DNA from: Sphingobacteriaceae bacterium UBA2059
GTDB taxonomy: Bacteria > Bacteroidota > Bacteroidia > Sphingobacteriales > Sphingobacteriaceae
Assembly (NCBI GenBank): GCA_002332615.1
Contig: DDAL01000004.1
Span: forward strand, 33,578 to 42,309
Reading direction: 5' to 3'
DNA: 8,732 nucleotides
Under the pieces are notes generated by a model. That model did not search any database, was not told the origin of the DNA, and worked only from the letters and a program-made list of their open reading frames with translations. Every line of letters starts with the position of its first letter. Within the stretch, counting starts at the first letter, position 1. Below are positions 1-6,077 of this stretch, piece by piece. Made by a program: the position numbers and the translations under genes.

Positions 1-377
1 AAACTTTTTGCTTACTGTTTATTACCGGCCTGCTTCTGGTCTCAGCCTGCAATCCGCTTGGCAGGAAGCCTCGTAATTACGAAAAAGAAAATGCGGGTAT
101 AGGGCCGGACGGAAGTTCGGATACTATAAAGGGCATTTTTACCCAGGGACCGCACGAAGGCGTACTAAAGGATTGCAGTACGGGAGAACTTTACTCTTTG
201 GTACATGACACCCTGATAAAGGCACATAAAGACTTCAAGGCTAAAAACGCTTCCTCGGGTATATACGCAGAGCTTGAAGGTGGGACTGCTGCCGAGACAG
301 GCGGAACTCATAAGCATACTCGCTTCAACGTTATAAAGGTGTTGAAGCTGAGTGAAGATACTACCTTATGCAATTAA
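1..377 (+). CDS. Small lipoprotein with NlpE-like OB-type domain (5' end cut by window)
   Basis: Open from the window edge in the frame starting at base 3, ending at TAA 375-377; about 124 residues are visible. It starts with a hydrophobic stretch followed by a lipobox (V-S-A-C, cysteine codon 48-50), so it is a lipoprotein signal peptide lacking only a few N-terminal residues. The mature part, about 109 residues, has a D-C-S-T-G segment near residue 58 followed by I-Y-A-E-L-E-G and a closing F-N-V-I-K-V-L strand. This order resembles the OB-like C-terminal domain of NlpE-family copper/envelope-stress lipoproteins as found in Bacteroidota. No NlpE N-terminal CxxC-type domain is present, so it would be a single-domain relative. 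A histidine pair (H-K-H) lies near the C-terminus. It probably sits in the envelope, anchored by the acylated cysteine. The lipoprotein call is firm; the family call is by resemblance only. It ends 10 bases from the converging sulfatase gene. Confidence 0.7.
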   Translation, partial: TFCLLFITGLLLVSACNPLGRKPRNYEKENAGIGPDGSSDTIKGIFTQGPHEGVLKDCSTGELYSLVHDTLIKAHKDFKAKNASSGIYAELEGGTAAETGGTHKHTRFNVIKVLKLSEDTTLCN

Positions 378-387
378 TGCCGGCTGA

Positions 388-1785
388 CTAGAAAAGCCAT
401 TCCTTTATAGGAGAGGGCCTGTGCTGGCTTTTAGCAAGAGCAGCAATTTTTGAAACTATAGCAGGATACTGCCCGGCAAGGTCTGTTGTTTCGCCGGAGT
501 CTGTGCTTAGGTCATAAAGCTCCCACTTGGCATTCGGATCGACAGATACTTTTTCTTTTACGCCTTTCCACTTACCCATTCGCACGGCCTGCCTTCCTCC
601 ATCTTCGTGAAATTCCCAGTAAAGGAAGGCATGCTGCGGCTGGCTGCCTTTACCGGTCAGAACCGGCAGAAGTGAGATACCATCCGTTGGTACGGCTATT
701 TTGTTCTTAACAAGCGCAGAAAAGGTAGGCATGAAATCCCAGAAGGCTCCGGGGTGAGAAGACTGTTGCCCTGCAGGAATTCGCCCTTTCCAGTAAGCAA
801 TCATGGGCACTCGAATTCCTCCTTCATAAAGAGAACGTTTTATTCCTTTGTAAGGGCCGCTGCTGTTAAAGAACTCCGGATCATTGCCTCCTTCGCGGTG
901 AGGGCCGTTGTCGCTGGTAAAAATAATTAACGTGTTTTTATCCAGCTTTTGCTCCTTTAGCTTAAGAAGCACCTGCCCTATATACTCGTCAAGTCGGCTT
1001 ACCATAGCTGCATAAGTGGCTCGCGGATACGCTTGCGGCTGATACCCCTCACCGTTCCAAAGGGTTTGATATAGCCGGGGAGCTTCGTTAAACCGTTTTT
1101 TATAGTATTCAGCCAGCGCATCCCTTGCAGGAAGCTGAAGGCCTGCATGTGGAAGCGTATACGACAAGTAGAGAAAGAATGGTTTTTTGCTGTTTTTTGC
1201 TATAAACTTAAGAGCCTGGTGCTGAATAAGTTGCGGAGCATATTCACTTTGCTGACATAGGGTGTTTTTTAAAAGAATTTTTTTTGAATTGTGCCATAGA
1301 TGATCAGGAAAGTAATTATGGGATTGACGCTGGCAATTATAGCCGTAAAACTGATCAAAGCCTTGCCGTTCCGGGGCGCCCTGCGAACCGGGATAACCCA
1401 GCCCCCATTTTCCGAAGGCTCCGGTGGCATAGCCTGCAGATTTAAACAGCTCTGCCAGGGTAAGGGCGGAGTCAGGAATGGGAGCCTGACCCTCGGGCTT
1501 TATTTCATAATTTCCACGTATGGGCGTATGCCCGGTATGAAAGCCGGTCATTAAGGAGGATCTTGAGGGGGCGCTTACAGAGGTGCCTGCATAAAAGTCG
1601 CTAAACCTGATGCCCTGAGCTGCCATCTTATCCAGGTTAGGTGTTTTAATTTTTGTTTGCCCGTAACATCCCAGATCGGCATAGCCCAGGTCATCTGCGA
1701 GTATAAACACCACATTCGGTTTTTGCTGTCCCATAAGCGGTGAAGCGCCCAGGATTGCAAGGTTGCTTAGAAGTATTTTATTCAT
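388..1785 (-). CDS. Secreted S1-family sulfatase (arylsulfatase A-like), serine type
   Basis: Hydrolyses sulfate esters, probably in the periplasm on sulfated glycans or related compounds; the substrate cannot be read from sequence. Numbering from the start chosen here (465 aa): a signal peptide (M-N-K, then a hydrophobic run, likely cleavage before Q-Q at about residue 20), metal-ligand aspartates D31-D32 in A-D-D-L-G, and the sulfatase signature S-A-P-S-R with S71 as the residue converted to formylglycine. Further motifs are G-K-W-G (125-128), H213 in L-P-H, D292-N293 in T-S-D-N-G, K316 and E-G-G-I-R-V-P, plus a typical C-terminal W-E-L-Y-D-L segment. All core catalytic positions are present and the length is normal. 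The serine means it depends on an anaerobic-type maturase, which is encoded at 2623-3825. In-frame Met codons also lie at 1803 and 1818; I chose 1785 because it gives a compact signal peptide and has an A-rich leader, but 1803 is nearly as good. Confidence 0.93.
   Translation of the reverse strand: MNKILLSNLAILGASPLMGQQKPNVVFILADDLGYADLGCYGQTKIKTPNLDKMAAQGIRFSDFYAGTSVSAPSRSSLMTGFHTGHTPIRGNYEIKPEGQAPIPDSALTLAELFKSAGYATGAFGKWGLGYPGSQGAPERQGFDQFYGYNCQRQSHNYFPDHLWHNSKKILLKNTLCQQSEYAPQLIQHQALKFIAKNSKKPFFLYLSYTLPHAGLQLPARDALAEYYKKRFNEAPRLYQTLWNGEGYQPQAYPRATYAAMVSRLDEYIGQVLLKLKEQKLDKNTLIIFTSDNGPHREGGNDPEFFNSSGPYKGIKRSLYEGGIRVPMIAYWKGRIPAGQQSSHPGAFWDFMPTFSALVKNKIAVPTDGISLLPVLTGKGSQPQHAFLYWEFHEDGGRQAVRMGKWKGVKEKVSVDPNAKWELYDLSTDSGETTDLAGQYPAIVSKIAALAKSQHRPSPIKEWLF
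392..432. terminator. Possible bidirectional terminator hairpin between converging genes
   Basis: An 8-base perfect inverted repeat, AAAAGCCA (392-399) and TGGCTTTT (425-432), encloses a 25-base loop that contains a second small stem, TCCT (401-404) with AGGA (409-412). Read on either strand it gives an A-tract, a GC core and a run of four Ts, as in a bidirectional terminator. It begins 15 bases after the lipoprotein stop and lies inside the last codons of the sulfatase. The long loop and short T-run make it a weak candidate. Confidence 0.35.
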
Positions 1786-1842
1786 ACGGATATTTTTAAG
1801 CATTAATGTTCTTCCCATAGTGCTTTTGGTTTTACATCAGCT

Positions 1843-1915
1843 TTTTAATACTAAAATGCAATACATAGAGTATTTAAAATCACCAATTACGGGATTCTTA
1901 GCTCAAATTAATACT
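1843..1915. promoter_or_regulatory. Divergent intergenic region with a repeated TTAATACT motif
   Basis: The 125-base spacer between the sulfatase (leftward) and the HD gene (rightward) is AT-rich and must carry promoters for both. TTAATACT occurs at 1845-1852 and again at 1908-1915. A near-complement, AGTATTTAAA (1869-1878), pairs with TTTTAATACT (1843-1852) at 9 of 10 positions across a 16-base loop. The second copy overlaps TACTTTCG (1912-1919), which matches the Bacteroidota -7 consensus TAnnTTTG at all but one fixed position, 24 bases before the HD gene start; no clear -33 TTTG accompanies it. These could be binding sites for a shared regulator, but low complexity makes chance repeats plausible. 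Confidence 0.3.
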
Positions 1916-1943
1916 TTCGGAACAATTTAAAAGTTTAAATAGA

Positions 1944-2552
1944 ATGGACACAAGTAATTTATCGATGCAGTTGAATTTTATTAAAGAGATTGATAAGTTA
2001 AAGTACATTGAGCGAAAGACTAAACTATTTCACAGCGAAAGGCGCGAGAACGACGCAGAACATAGCTGGCACTTAGCAATGATGACACTCGTTCTGGCTG
2101 AACATTCGGACAAACCGGTAAACGTACTTAAAGTCTTGAAAATGGTATTGATCCATGACATTGTAGAGATAGATGCAGGCGATACTTTTATATACGATAC
2201 CTTAAAAAGTCACACGAATACACAGCAGGAGTTGCAGGCAGCAAAGAGAATTTTCGGACTTTTGCCGGAAAAGCAGGCAAAAGAATTTATTGCAATTTGG
2301 GAAGAGTTTGAAGAAGGACTAACAGATGAAGCCAAGTTTGCCAGATCGATGGACCGGTTTGAACCTTTACTTCAGAATGTATCAAACAGTGGCGGAACCT
2401 GGAAGGAATTTGAGGTGGATTATCAAAAAGTGTACGATAAAAAGAAAGCCATAAAAAACGGGTCTTCTTCCATTTGGGCTTACGCTGAAAGTTTACTGGA
2501 GGATAGCGTGGAAAAAGGTATTCTCACGAAGAGACCCGATCTGCCAAAGTAA
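1944..2552 (+). CDS. HD-domain 5'-deoxynucleotidase-like phosphohydrolase (YfbR/HDDC2-like)
   Basis: A 202-residue cytoplasmic protein without signal peptide or membrane segments. It has the metal-binding HD constellation: H40 in A-E-H-S-W, the H71-D72 doublet in L-I-H-D-I-V-E, and D137 in R-S-M-D-R-F-E. E75 and the following D-A-G-D are also typical of the YfbR/HDDC2 group. Known members dephosphorylate deoxyribonucleoside 5'-monophosphates using a divalent metal; that activity here is inference from the family. Length and motif spacing are normal, so the gene appears intact. The start at 1944 has an A-rich leader and no Shine-Dalgarno; a second Met at 1965 is possible, but the earlier one keeps a normal N-terminus. 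It stands alone on the plus strand between two minus-strand genes linked by sulfatase function. Nothing in its sequence ties it to sulfate metabolism, so it is probably an unrelated housekeeping gene. Confidence 0.9.
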   Translation: MDTSNLSMQLNFIKEIDKLKYIERKTKLFHSERRENDAEHSWHLAMMTLVLAEHSDKPVNVLKVLKMVLIHDIVEIDAGDTFIYDTLKSHTNTQQELQAAKRIFGLLPEKQAKEFIAIWEEFEEGLTDEAKFARSMDRFEPLLQNVSNSGGTWKEFEVDYQKVYDKKKAIKNGSSSIWAYAESLLEDSVEKGILTKRPDLPK

Positions 2553-2561
2553 GTAGTGGCT

Positions 2562-2632
2562 TGCCCGGCTGTAGGGCAGATATATAGAACAAGAGTATAC
2601 CGGGCCTCTATAAGGCAGGCGGCTAAGGCCTG
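2562..2632. terminator. Convergent intergenic segment rich in small GC inverted repeats
   Basis: The 70-base gap between the converging HD and maturase genes holds several short inverted repeats. They are TGCCC (2562-2566) with GGGCA (2574-2578), GCCCGG (2563-2568) with CCGGGC (2600-2605), GCCT (2604-2607) with AGGC (2613-2616), and CAGGC (2616-2620) with GCCTG (2628-2632), the last spanning the maturase stop codon. They may form alternative hairpins that end or stabilise both transcripts. None is followed by a T-run, so a classical intrinsic terminator is not supported. Confidence 0.25.
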
Positions 2633-3825
2633 AAGCTTACATTCATTACATTGGCAGGGGGGCGCTCGCTGGAAAGCTCGCTTGCCATGTATTTAATATA
2701 AGGCTTGATATGATTAAAAAACTTTCGGTAACCGGTGCACAGGTAATTCAGCCCGGGCTCGCCGGTGGCAGTGTAGGCGAACCGGTTTTTCGGGCATTCG
2801 CCCCGGCAATAGGTGTACACTTCACATTCTTTGCATTGTGAAGGCAAGGCGTCGTACTTATCGGCTCCAAACTTTTGCTGCAGGGGAGTAAAAAGCATTT
2901 TCTTAAAGCCTCCGGAATGTATGTTGCCGAGCTTATACTCGGGATAGACATAGTGATCGCAGCTATATACATCCCCGTTGTGCTCTATAGCCAGCGCGTA
3001 CCCGCAGGTTTCATTAAATATGCAGACCCCCGCCGGTACGCCCACTTCATTGGCCAGAGCGGAGTCAAACGCCTGAATGAAATAGGTACCTTCATCTTTC
3101 TTTGCCCATTCATTAAAAACCTGTATAAGGAAGTTTCCGTATTTTTCGGGCGGGACGGTCCAGGATGCAAGCGAAGCTCCTCCGGCATAGTCCGGTAAGG
3201 GCAATTGCAGACCATGAGGACCGCAGCCGTCGGCCAGCCGCTCTACAATAGGTATAAATTGAATATAGTGACTGCCTATACTTTTTAAAAAAGAATAAAT
3301 TTCCAGAGGATAGTCGCAGTTCAGGCTGTTAACAACGGTGAGAGTATTGAAATCTACTCCATGCTTCTTTAGCAATTCTATGCCTTTCATGACCTTGGTA
3401 AATGTCCCCTGCCCTCCTTTGTTAGGACGATGTATATCGTGCAGGTGCTGCGGGCCATCAATAGAGATACCGATTAAGAAGTTGTTCTTTTTGAAAAAGC
3501 TGCACCAATCATCGTTAAGCAGAACCCCATTGGTTTGAAAAGAATTTGTAATGTCTTTTCCGCTTCCGTATTTACGCTGAAGGTCTAAGGCTTTTTCATA
3601 GTATTCCAAACCCAGGAGCGTGGGCTCGCCGCCCTGCCATGTAAATACAACTTCACGGCCGGGCTGTTCATGTATGTATTTACGAATGAAGGTTTCGAGG
3701 GTATCCTCGTTCATCCGGAAAGAGGAGTTACCGGGATAAAGGTTTTCTTTTTCAAGGTAATAACAGTAGGAACAGTCAAGATTGCATAGTGCGCCGGTAG
3801 GCTTGGTAAGTACATTAAATCCCAT
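2623..3825 (-). CDS. Anaerobic sulfatase-maturating enzyme (radical SAM, SPASM)
   Basis: Installs formylglycine in sulfatases by oxidising the active-site Ser or Cys, using S-adenosylmethionine and three 4Fe-4S clusters in the cytoplasm before or during export. In the 400 residues the radical SAM triad is C14-x3-C18-x2-C21, followed by the W-Q-G-G-E-P-T segment (63-69). The C-terminal SPASM domain has eight cysteines: C268, C274, C289, C331, C334, C340, C344 and C363. Their spacing closely follows that of the characterised Clostridium perfringens enzyme, and C289 is followed by D290, matching its proposed catalytic Asp. All cluster ligands are present, so the protein should be functional. The start at 3825 lies shortly before the first conserved strand (residues 1-10), as is usual for the family. 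A weak -7-like element (TAACTTTA on the minus strand, 3855-3862) lies about 30 bases upstream. The serine-type sulfatase at 388-1785, same strand, is an obvious candidate substrate; other sulfatases elsewhere in the genome are likely too. Confidence 0.93.
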   Translation of the reverse strand: MGFNVLTKPTGALCNLDCSYCYYLEKENLYPGNSSFRMNEDTLETFIRKYIHEQPGREVVFTWQGGEPTLLGLEYYEKALDLQRKYGSGKDITNSFQTNGVLLNDDWCSFFKKNNFLIGISIDGPQHLHDIHRPNKGGQGTFTKVMKGIELLKKHGVDFNTLTVVNSLNCDYPLEIYSFLKSIGSHYIQFIPIVERLADGCGPHGLQLPLPDYAGGASLASWTVPPEKYGNFLIQVFNEWAKKDEGTYFIQAFDSALANEVGVPAGVCIFNETCGYALAIEHNGDVYSCDHYVYPEYKLGNIHSGGFKKMLFTPLQQKFGADKYDALPSQCKECEVYTYCRGECPKNRFAYTATGEPGLNYLCTGYRKFFNHIKPYIKYMASELSSERPPANVMNVSFRP

Positions 3826-4015
3826 GTTAAGAAATACGTTCTGGTTGAATTTATTAAAGTTACAGTTTTTGCTACACCCCGGAATGATTTATTGGGTAAA
3901 ATCATATTTAAAAACGGATCAGGGCGCGGACACCCTGTATAGGAAGTCGGCCCATAAGGCGCAGGTATAGAAAAGTAATAGAAATATAATCTTTAGTTAA
4001 TAATTAAAATCATCC
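3826..4015. other. Non-coding spacer upstream of maturase and regulator genes
   Basis: No convincing gene lies here. The left half should carry the maturase promoter. A short GC-rich patch around 3918-3963 includes CAGGG (3920-3924) with CCCTG (3933-3937), too short a stem to interpret. The rest is AT-rich and leads into the promoter described separately. Confidence 0.5.
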
Positions 4016-4046
4016 TTTGTAATGTCTTAAAGCATTCTTACATTTG
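4016..4046 (+). promoter_or_regulatory. Bacteroidota-type promoter of the TetR-family gene
   Basis: TTTG at 4016-4019, a 19-base spacer, then TACATTTG at 4039-4046: an exact match to the Bacteroidota primary-sigma consensus TTTG-N19-TAnnTTTG. Transcription would start near 4051-4054, giving a leader of about 30 bases before the ATG at 4084. It is the strongest promoter candidate in the window and may drive the whole regulator-efflux cluster, since no good promoter is visible in the 55 bases before the TolC-like gene. Confidence 0.75.
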
Positions 4047-4069
4047 ACCGTTTTACTAAAATAGTCAAA
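4043..4069. promoter_or_regulatory. Palindromic operator, probable TetR-family binding site
   Basis: A 27-base palindrome centred on base 4056. The outer arms are TTTGAC (4043-4048) and GTCAAA (4064-4069); the inner arms are TTTTA (4051-4055) and TAAAA (4057-4061). Eleven of 13 half-site positions are symmetric. It overlaps the -7 element and covers the predicted transcription start, where a bound dimer would block RNA polymerase. Length and position fit autoregulation by the TetR-family protein encoded 15 bases downstream. Binding is inferred, not shown. Confidence 0.65.
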
Positions 4070-4083
4070 CATTTTAAGCAAGT

Positions 4084-4698
4084 ATGCACGGAGTTGATAG
4101 TAAGCGGGAATTAATTTTAGAAAGCGCCAGAAGCCTTTTTTCGAAGTATGGCATTCAGAAGACTACCATGTCGCAAATTGCTGATGACATAAATGTTTCT
4201 CAGCCATCGCTGTATTATTACTTTCCTGATAAGAACAGCCTTGTATTTGCAGTTATTGAAAAAATGTCGACTGAATATTTTGAGATACTGGAACACAAAC
4301 TTAAGAATGTAACTGTTATTGATGATGCTTTTTACCTGATTGTTTCTTCCAGACTCGAGTATTTAAGGGATCATTTTATGATACACATGCATCTGCATGA
4401 CTTTATGAGAGACGGCGGCCAGCTTAAACAATTGTGCGAGCGGTCGTCAGATCGGTACATGCAGCGAGAAACAGACATCCTTGCAGGCGTTATAGAACAG
4501 GCTGCTCAAAGGGGAGAACTTGCTGCTATTGACAGCAGGGAAATAAGCGAAATGTACTTAAGCGTTATTACAGGCATAAGCATGTGGCTACTTTCTAAAA
4601 ATCATAGTACACTGATACCTCGCTATGAAGTGTTTGAAGAAACCAGCACGAAACAAAAAAAGGTTACTGCTATATTTTTAAAAGGTATTAAAAAATAA
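4084..4698 (+). CDS. TetR/AcrR-family transcriptional regulator
   Basis: A 204-residue protein with a classic TetR N-terminal DNA-binding domain. Helix 1 spans about residues 7-22 (I-L-E-S-A-R-S-L-F). The helix-turn-helix covers about 28-47 (T-M-S-Q-I-A-D-D-I-N-V-S, then S-L-Y-Y-Y-F), followed by D-K-N-S-L as helix 4 begins. Residues from about 55 form the variable, mostly helical ligand and dimerisation domain, from which the inducer cannot be predicted. Family members usually repress an adjacent transporter operon and let go when a small molecule binds. The downstream efflux genes and the palindrome over its own promoter fit this. The start at 4084 places the first helix at the normal distance from the N-terminus. 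It lies 55 bases before the TolC-like gene on the same strand and may be its first operon partner, making control of the pump and of itself one switch. Activator function is possible but less likely. Confidence 0.92.
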   Translation: MHGVDSKRELILESARSLFSKYGIQKTTMSQIADDINVSQPSLYYYFPDKNSLVFAVIEKMSTEYFEILEHKLKNVTVIDDAFYLIVSSRLEYLRDHFMIHMHLHDFMRDGGQLKQLCERSSDRYMQRETDILAGVIEQAAQRGELAAIDSREISEMYLSVITGISMWLLSKNHSTLIPRYEVFEETSTKQKKVTAIFLKGIKK

Positions 4699-4753
4699 GG
4701 TTCTGTAATTATTTAGATAAAAAAGACTCATAAATACAATCAAGAATACAAGA

Positions 4754-6076
4754 ATGAAGAGTATAAGAATAATCCCGGCATTACTAGCACTGCTTTTAAG
4801 TGCAGCAGCTGTACAGGCCCAGCCTGTGGAGCTTACGCTGAAGGAGGCTTTGAATTATGCTGTGAAGAATAATTCAAACGCACGAAAGGCAAGACTGGAA
4901 GGCAGAAAAGGCCAGTATAAGGTAGATGAAGTAAGATCGCAGGCCCTTCCGCAACTTACAGGTAATGCAGGGCTGGTTTATAACCCTATTATAGGAAAGT
5001 TTGTAACCGATATGGGAACATTTACTATGGGTAAGACCTGGAATGCGCAGGCAGGCGTGCAGTTGAATCAGCAGTTATTTAACCAGCAGGTTTTTACCGG
5101 CCTCAAGGCTGCGCGCTCGAGCGAAGAATTCTATCAGCTGAATGCTGAACTTACCGAAGAACAGGTAATTGAGCAGGTATCTGCTTTGTACTACCAGTTG
5201 CTGCTTAACCGCGAACAGCTGACAGTAATAGACACCAACATAAGCAATACCAGCCAGGTGGAAAGGACCATTGCGAATCAGTTTAAGAATGGCCTTGCAA
5301 GACGCATTGACCTGGACCGGGTAAGAGTGGGCTTAACTAATTTGAAGACGCAGCGCGAACAACTGGATAATGCGGTAACCCAGCAGGCGAATGCACTGAA
5401 GGTATATATTGGCATGCCTGTTTCGACTTCTATCATTATTCCACCGGCTGAACTGAGGAACATTGAACCTAAGGTTGTGACGAATGACACGGTGAATTAT
5501 AATAACCGTATAGAATACAAACTCGTTAAGAAGCAGGAAGAACTGCTCAGGCTGCAGGAAAAAGCGTATATAGCCGAGTATTACCCGTCCTTGGCGCTTA
5601 GCGGTACTTATAATTATACGGGACTGAGCAATAAGTTCGATCTCTTTAAAAAAGGCGGCACCGATTACTGGTATGATGCATCGGCAATTACCCTTGGTTT
5701 GAGAGTACCTATTTTCAATGGCTTCGCCACAAGGGCCAGAATAAACCAGGCGAAGATTGACATTCTTGAAAATCAGGAAAATGAGAGAAACCTCGTTCAA
5801 AACCTAAACCTTGCGAATGAAAATGCGAAGCTTCAGATGCAAAGCAACCTGACTACCATAAATGCACAACGGGCGAATGTAAAACTTGCTGAAGATGTTT
5901 ATTTCAGCACGCAGAATAACTACAGAAACGGTCTTGCTTCACTCACGGATCTTTTGGATGCCGAAGGCTCATTAACACAGGCGAAGAACAGCTACAACCA
6001 GGCTTTGCTCAACTACAAGATCACTGAAATACAACTTATTAAATCACAGGGTAACATCAAATCACTATTAAACTAA
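4754..6076 (+). CDS. TolC-like outer membrane efflux protein
   Basis: The outer membrane channel of a tripartite pump, 440 residues, typical for the family. A Sec signal peptide occupies residues 1-22 (cleavage after V-Q-A). The mature protein opens with the usual V-E-L-T-L-K-E-A-L segment. The two related halves of the fold are visible. One long-helix segment contains N-G-L-A-R-R-I-D-L at 179-187, and its counterpart contains N-G-L-A-S-L-T-D-L-L at 392-401, followed by Q-A-K-N-S-Y and Y-K-I-T-E-I-Q-L. The L-R-V-P-I-F-N-G motif (316-323) marks a beta strand of the second half. Three such proteins would form a barrel with a periplasmic helical tunnel. The start at 4754 is fixed by the signal peptide and has an A-rich leader without Shine-Dalgarno. 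The stop is one base before the next gene's ATG, indicating tight co-transcription and probably translational coupling. No lipobox is present, unlike some relatives. Confidence 0.93.
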   Translation: MKSIRIIPALLALLLSAAAVQAQPVELTLKEALNYAVKNNSNARKARLEGRKGQYKVDEVRSQALPQLTGNAGLVYNPIIGKFVTDMGTFTMGKTWNAQAGVQLNQQLFNQQVFTGLKAARSSEEFYQLNAELTEEQVIEQVSALYYQLLLNREQLTVIDTNISNTSQVERTIANQFKNGLARRIDLDRVRVGLTNLKTQREQLDNAVTQQANALKVYIGMPVSTSIIIPPAELRNIEPKVVTNDTVNYNNRIEYKLVKKQEELLRLQEKAYIAEYYPSLALSGTYNYTGLSNKFDLFKKGGTDYWYDASAITLGLRVPIFNGFATRARINQAKIDILENQENERNLVQNLNLANENAKLQMQSNLTTINAQRANVKLAEDVYFSTQNNYRNGLASLTDLLDAEGSLTQAKNSYNQALLNYKITEIQLIKSQGNIKSLLN

Positions 6077-6077
6077 G

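Noticed and set aside
1300..1554. An open plus-strand frame of 84 codons inside the sulfatase gene.
   Set aside because: It lies fully antisense to strongly conserved sulfatase codons and its translation resembles no known family; it is a by-product of the opposite-strand gene.
1553..1560. AAGGAGGA, a strong Shine-Dalgarno-like string on the plus strand.
   Set aside because: It sits antisense inside the sulfatase with no start codon at suitable distance, and this phylum rarely uses such sites.
3855..3862. TAACTTTA on the minus strand as a maturase promoter -7 box.
   Set aside because: It misses the final G of the consensus and has no TTTG or TTG at the right distance; position is suitable but evidence too weak for a separate entry.
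3920..3937. CAGGG/CCCTG inverted repeat upstream of the maturase gene.
   Set aside because: A five-base stem without extension or T-run is expected by chance.
3782..3970. A 62-codon plus-strand frame overlapping the 5' end of the maturase gene.
   Set aside because: Its first part is antisense to the conserved N-terminus of the maturase and it has no recognisable domain or leader.
5333..5800. A 155-codon minus-strand frame inside the TolC-like gene.
   Set aside because: It is antisense to a clearly coding region with intact family motifs and shows no family resemblance of its own.
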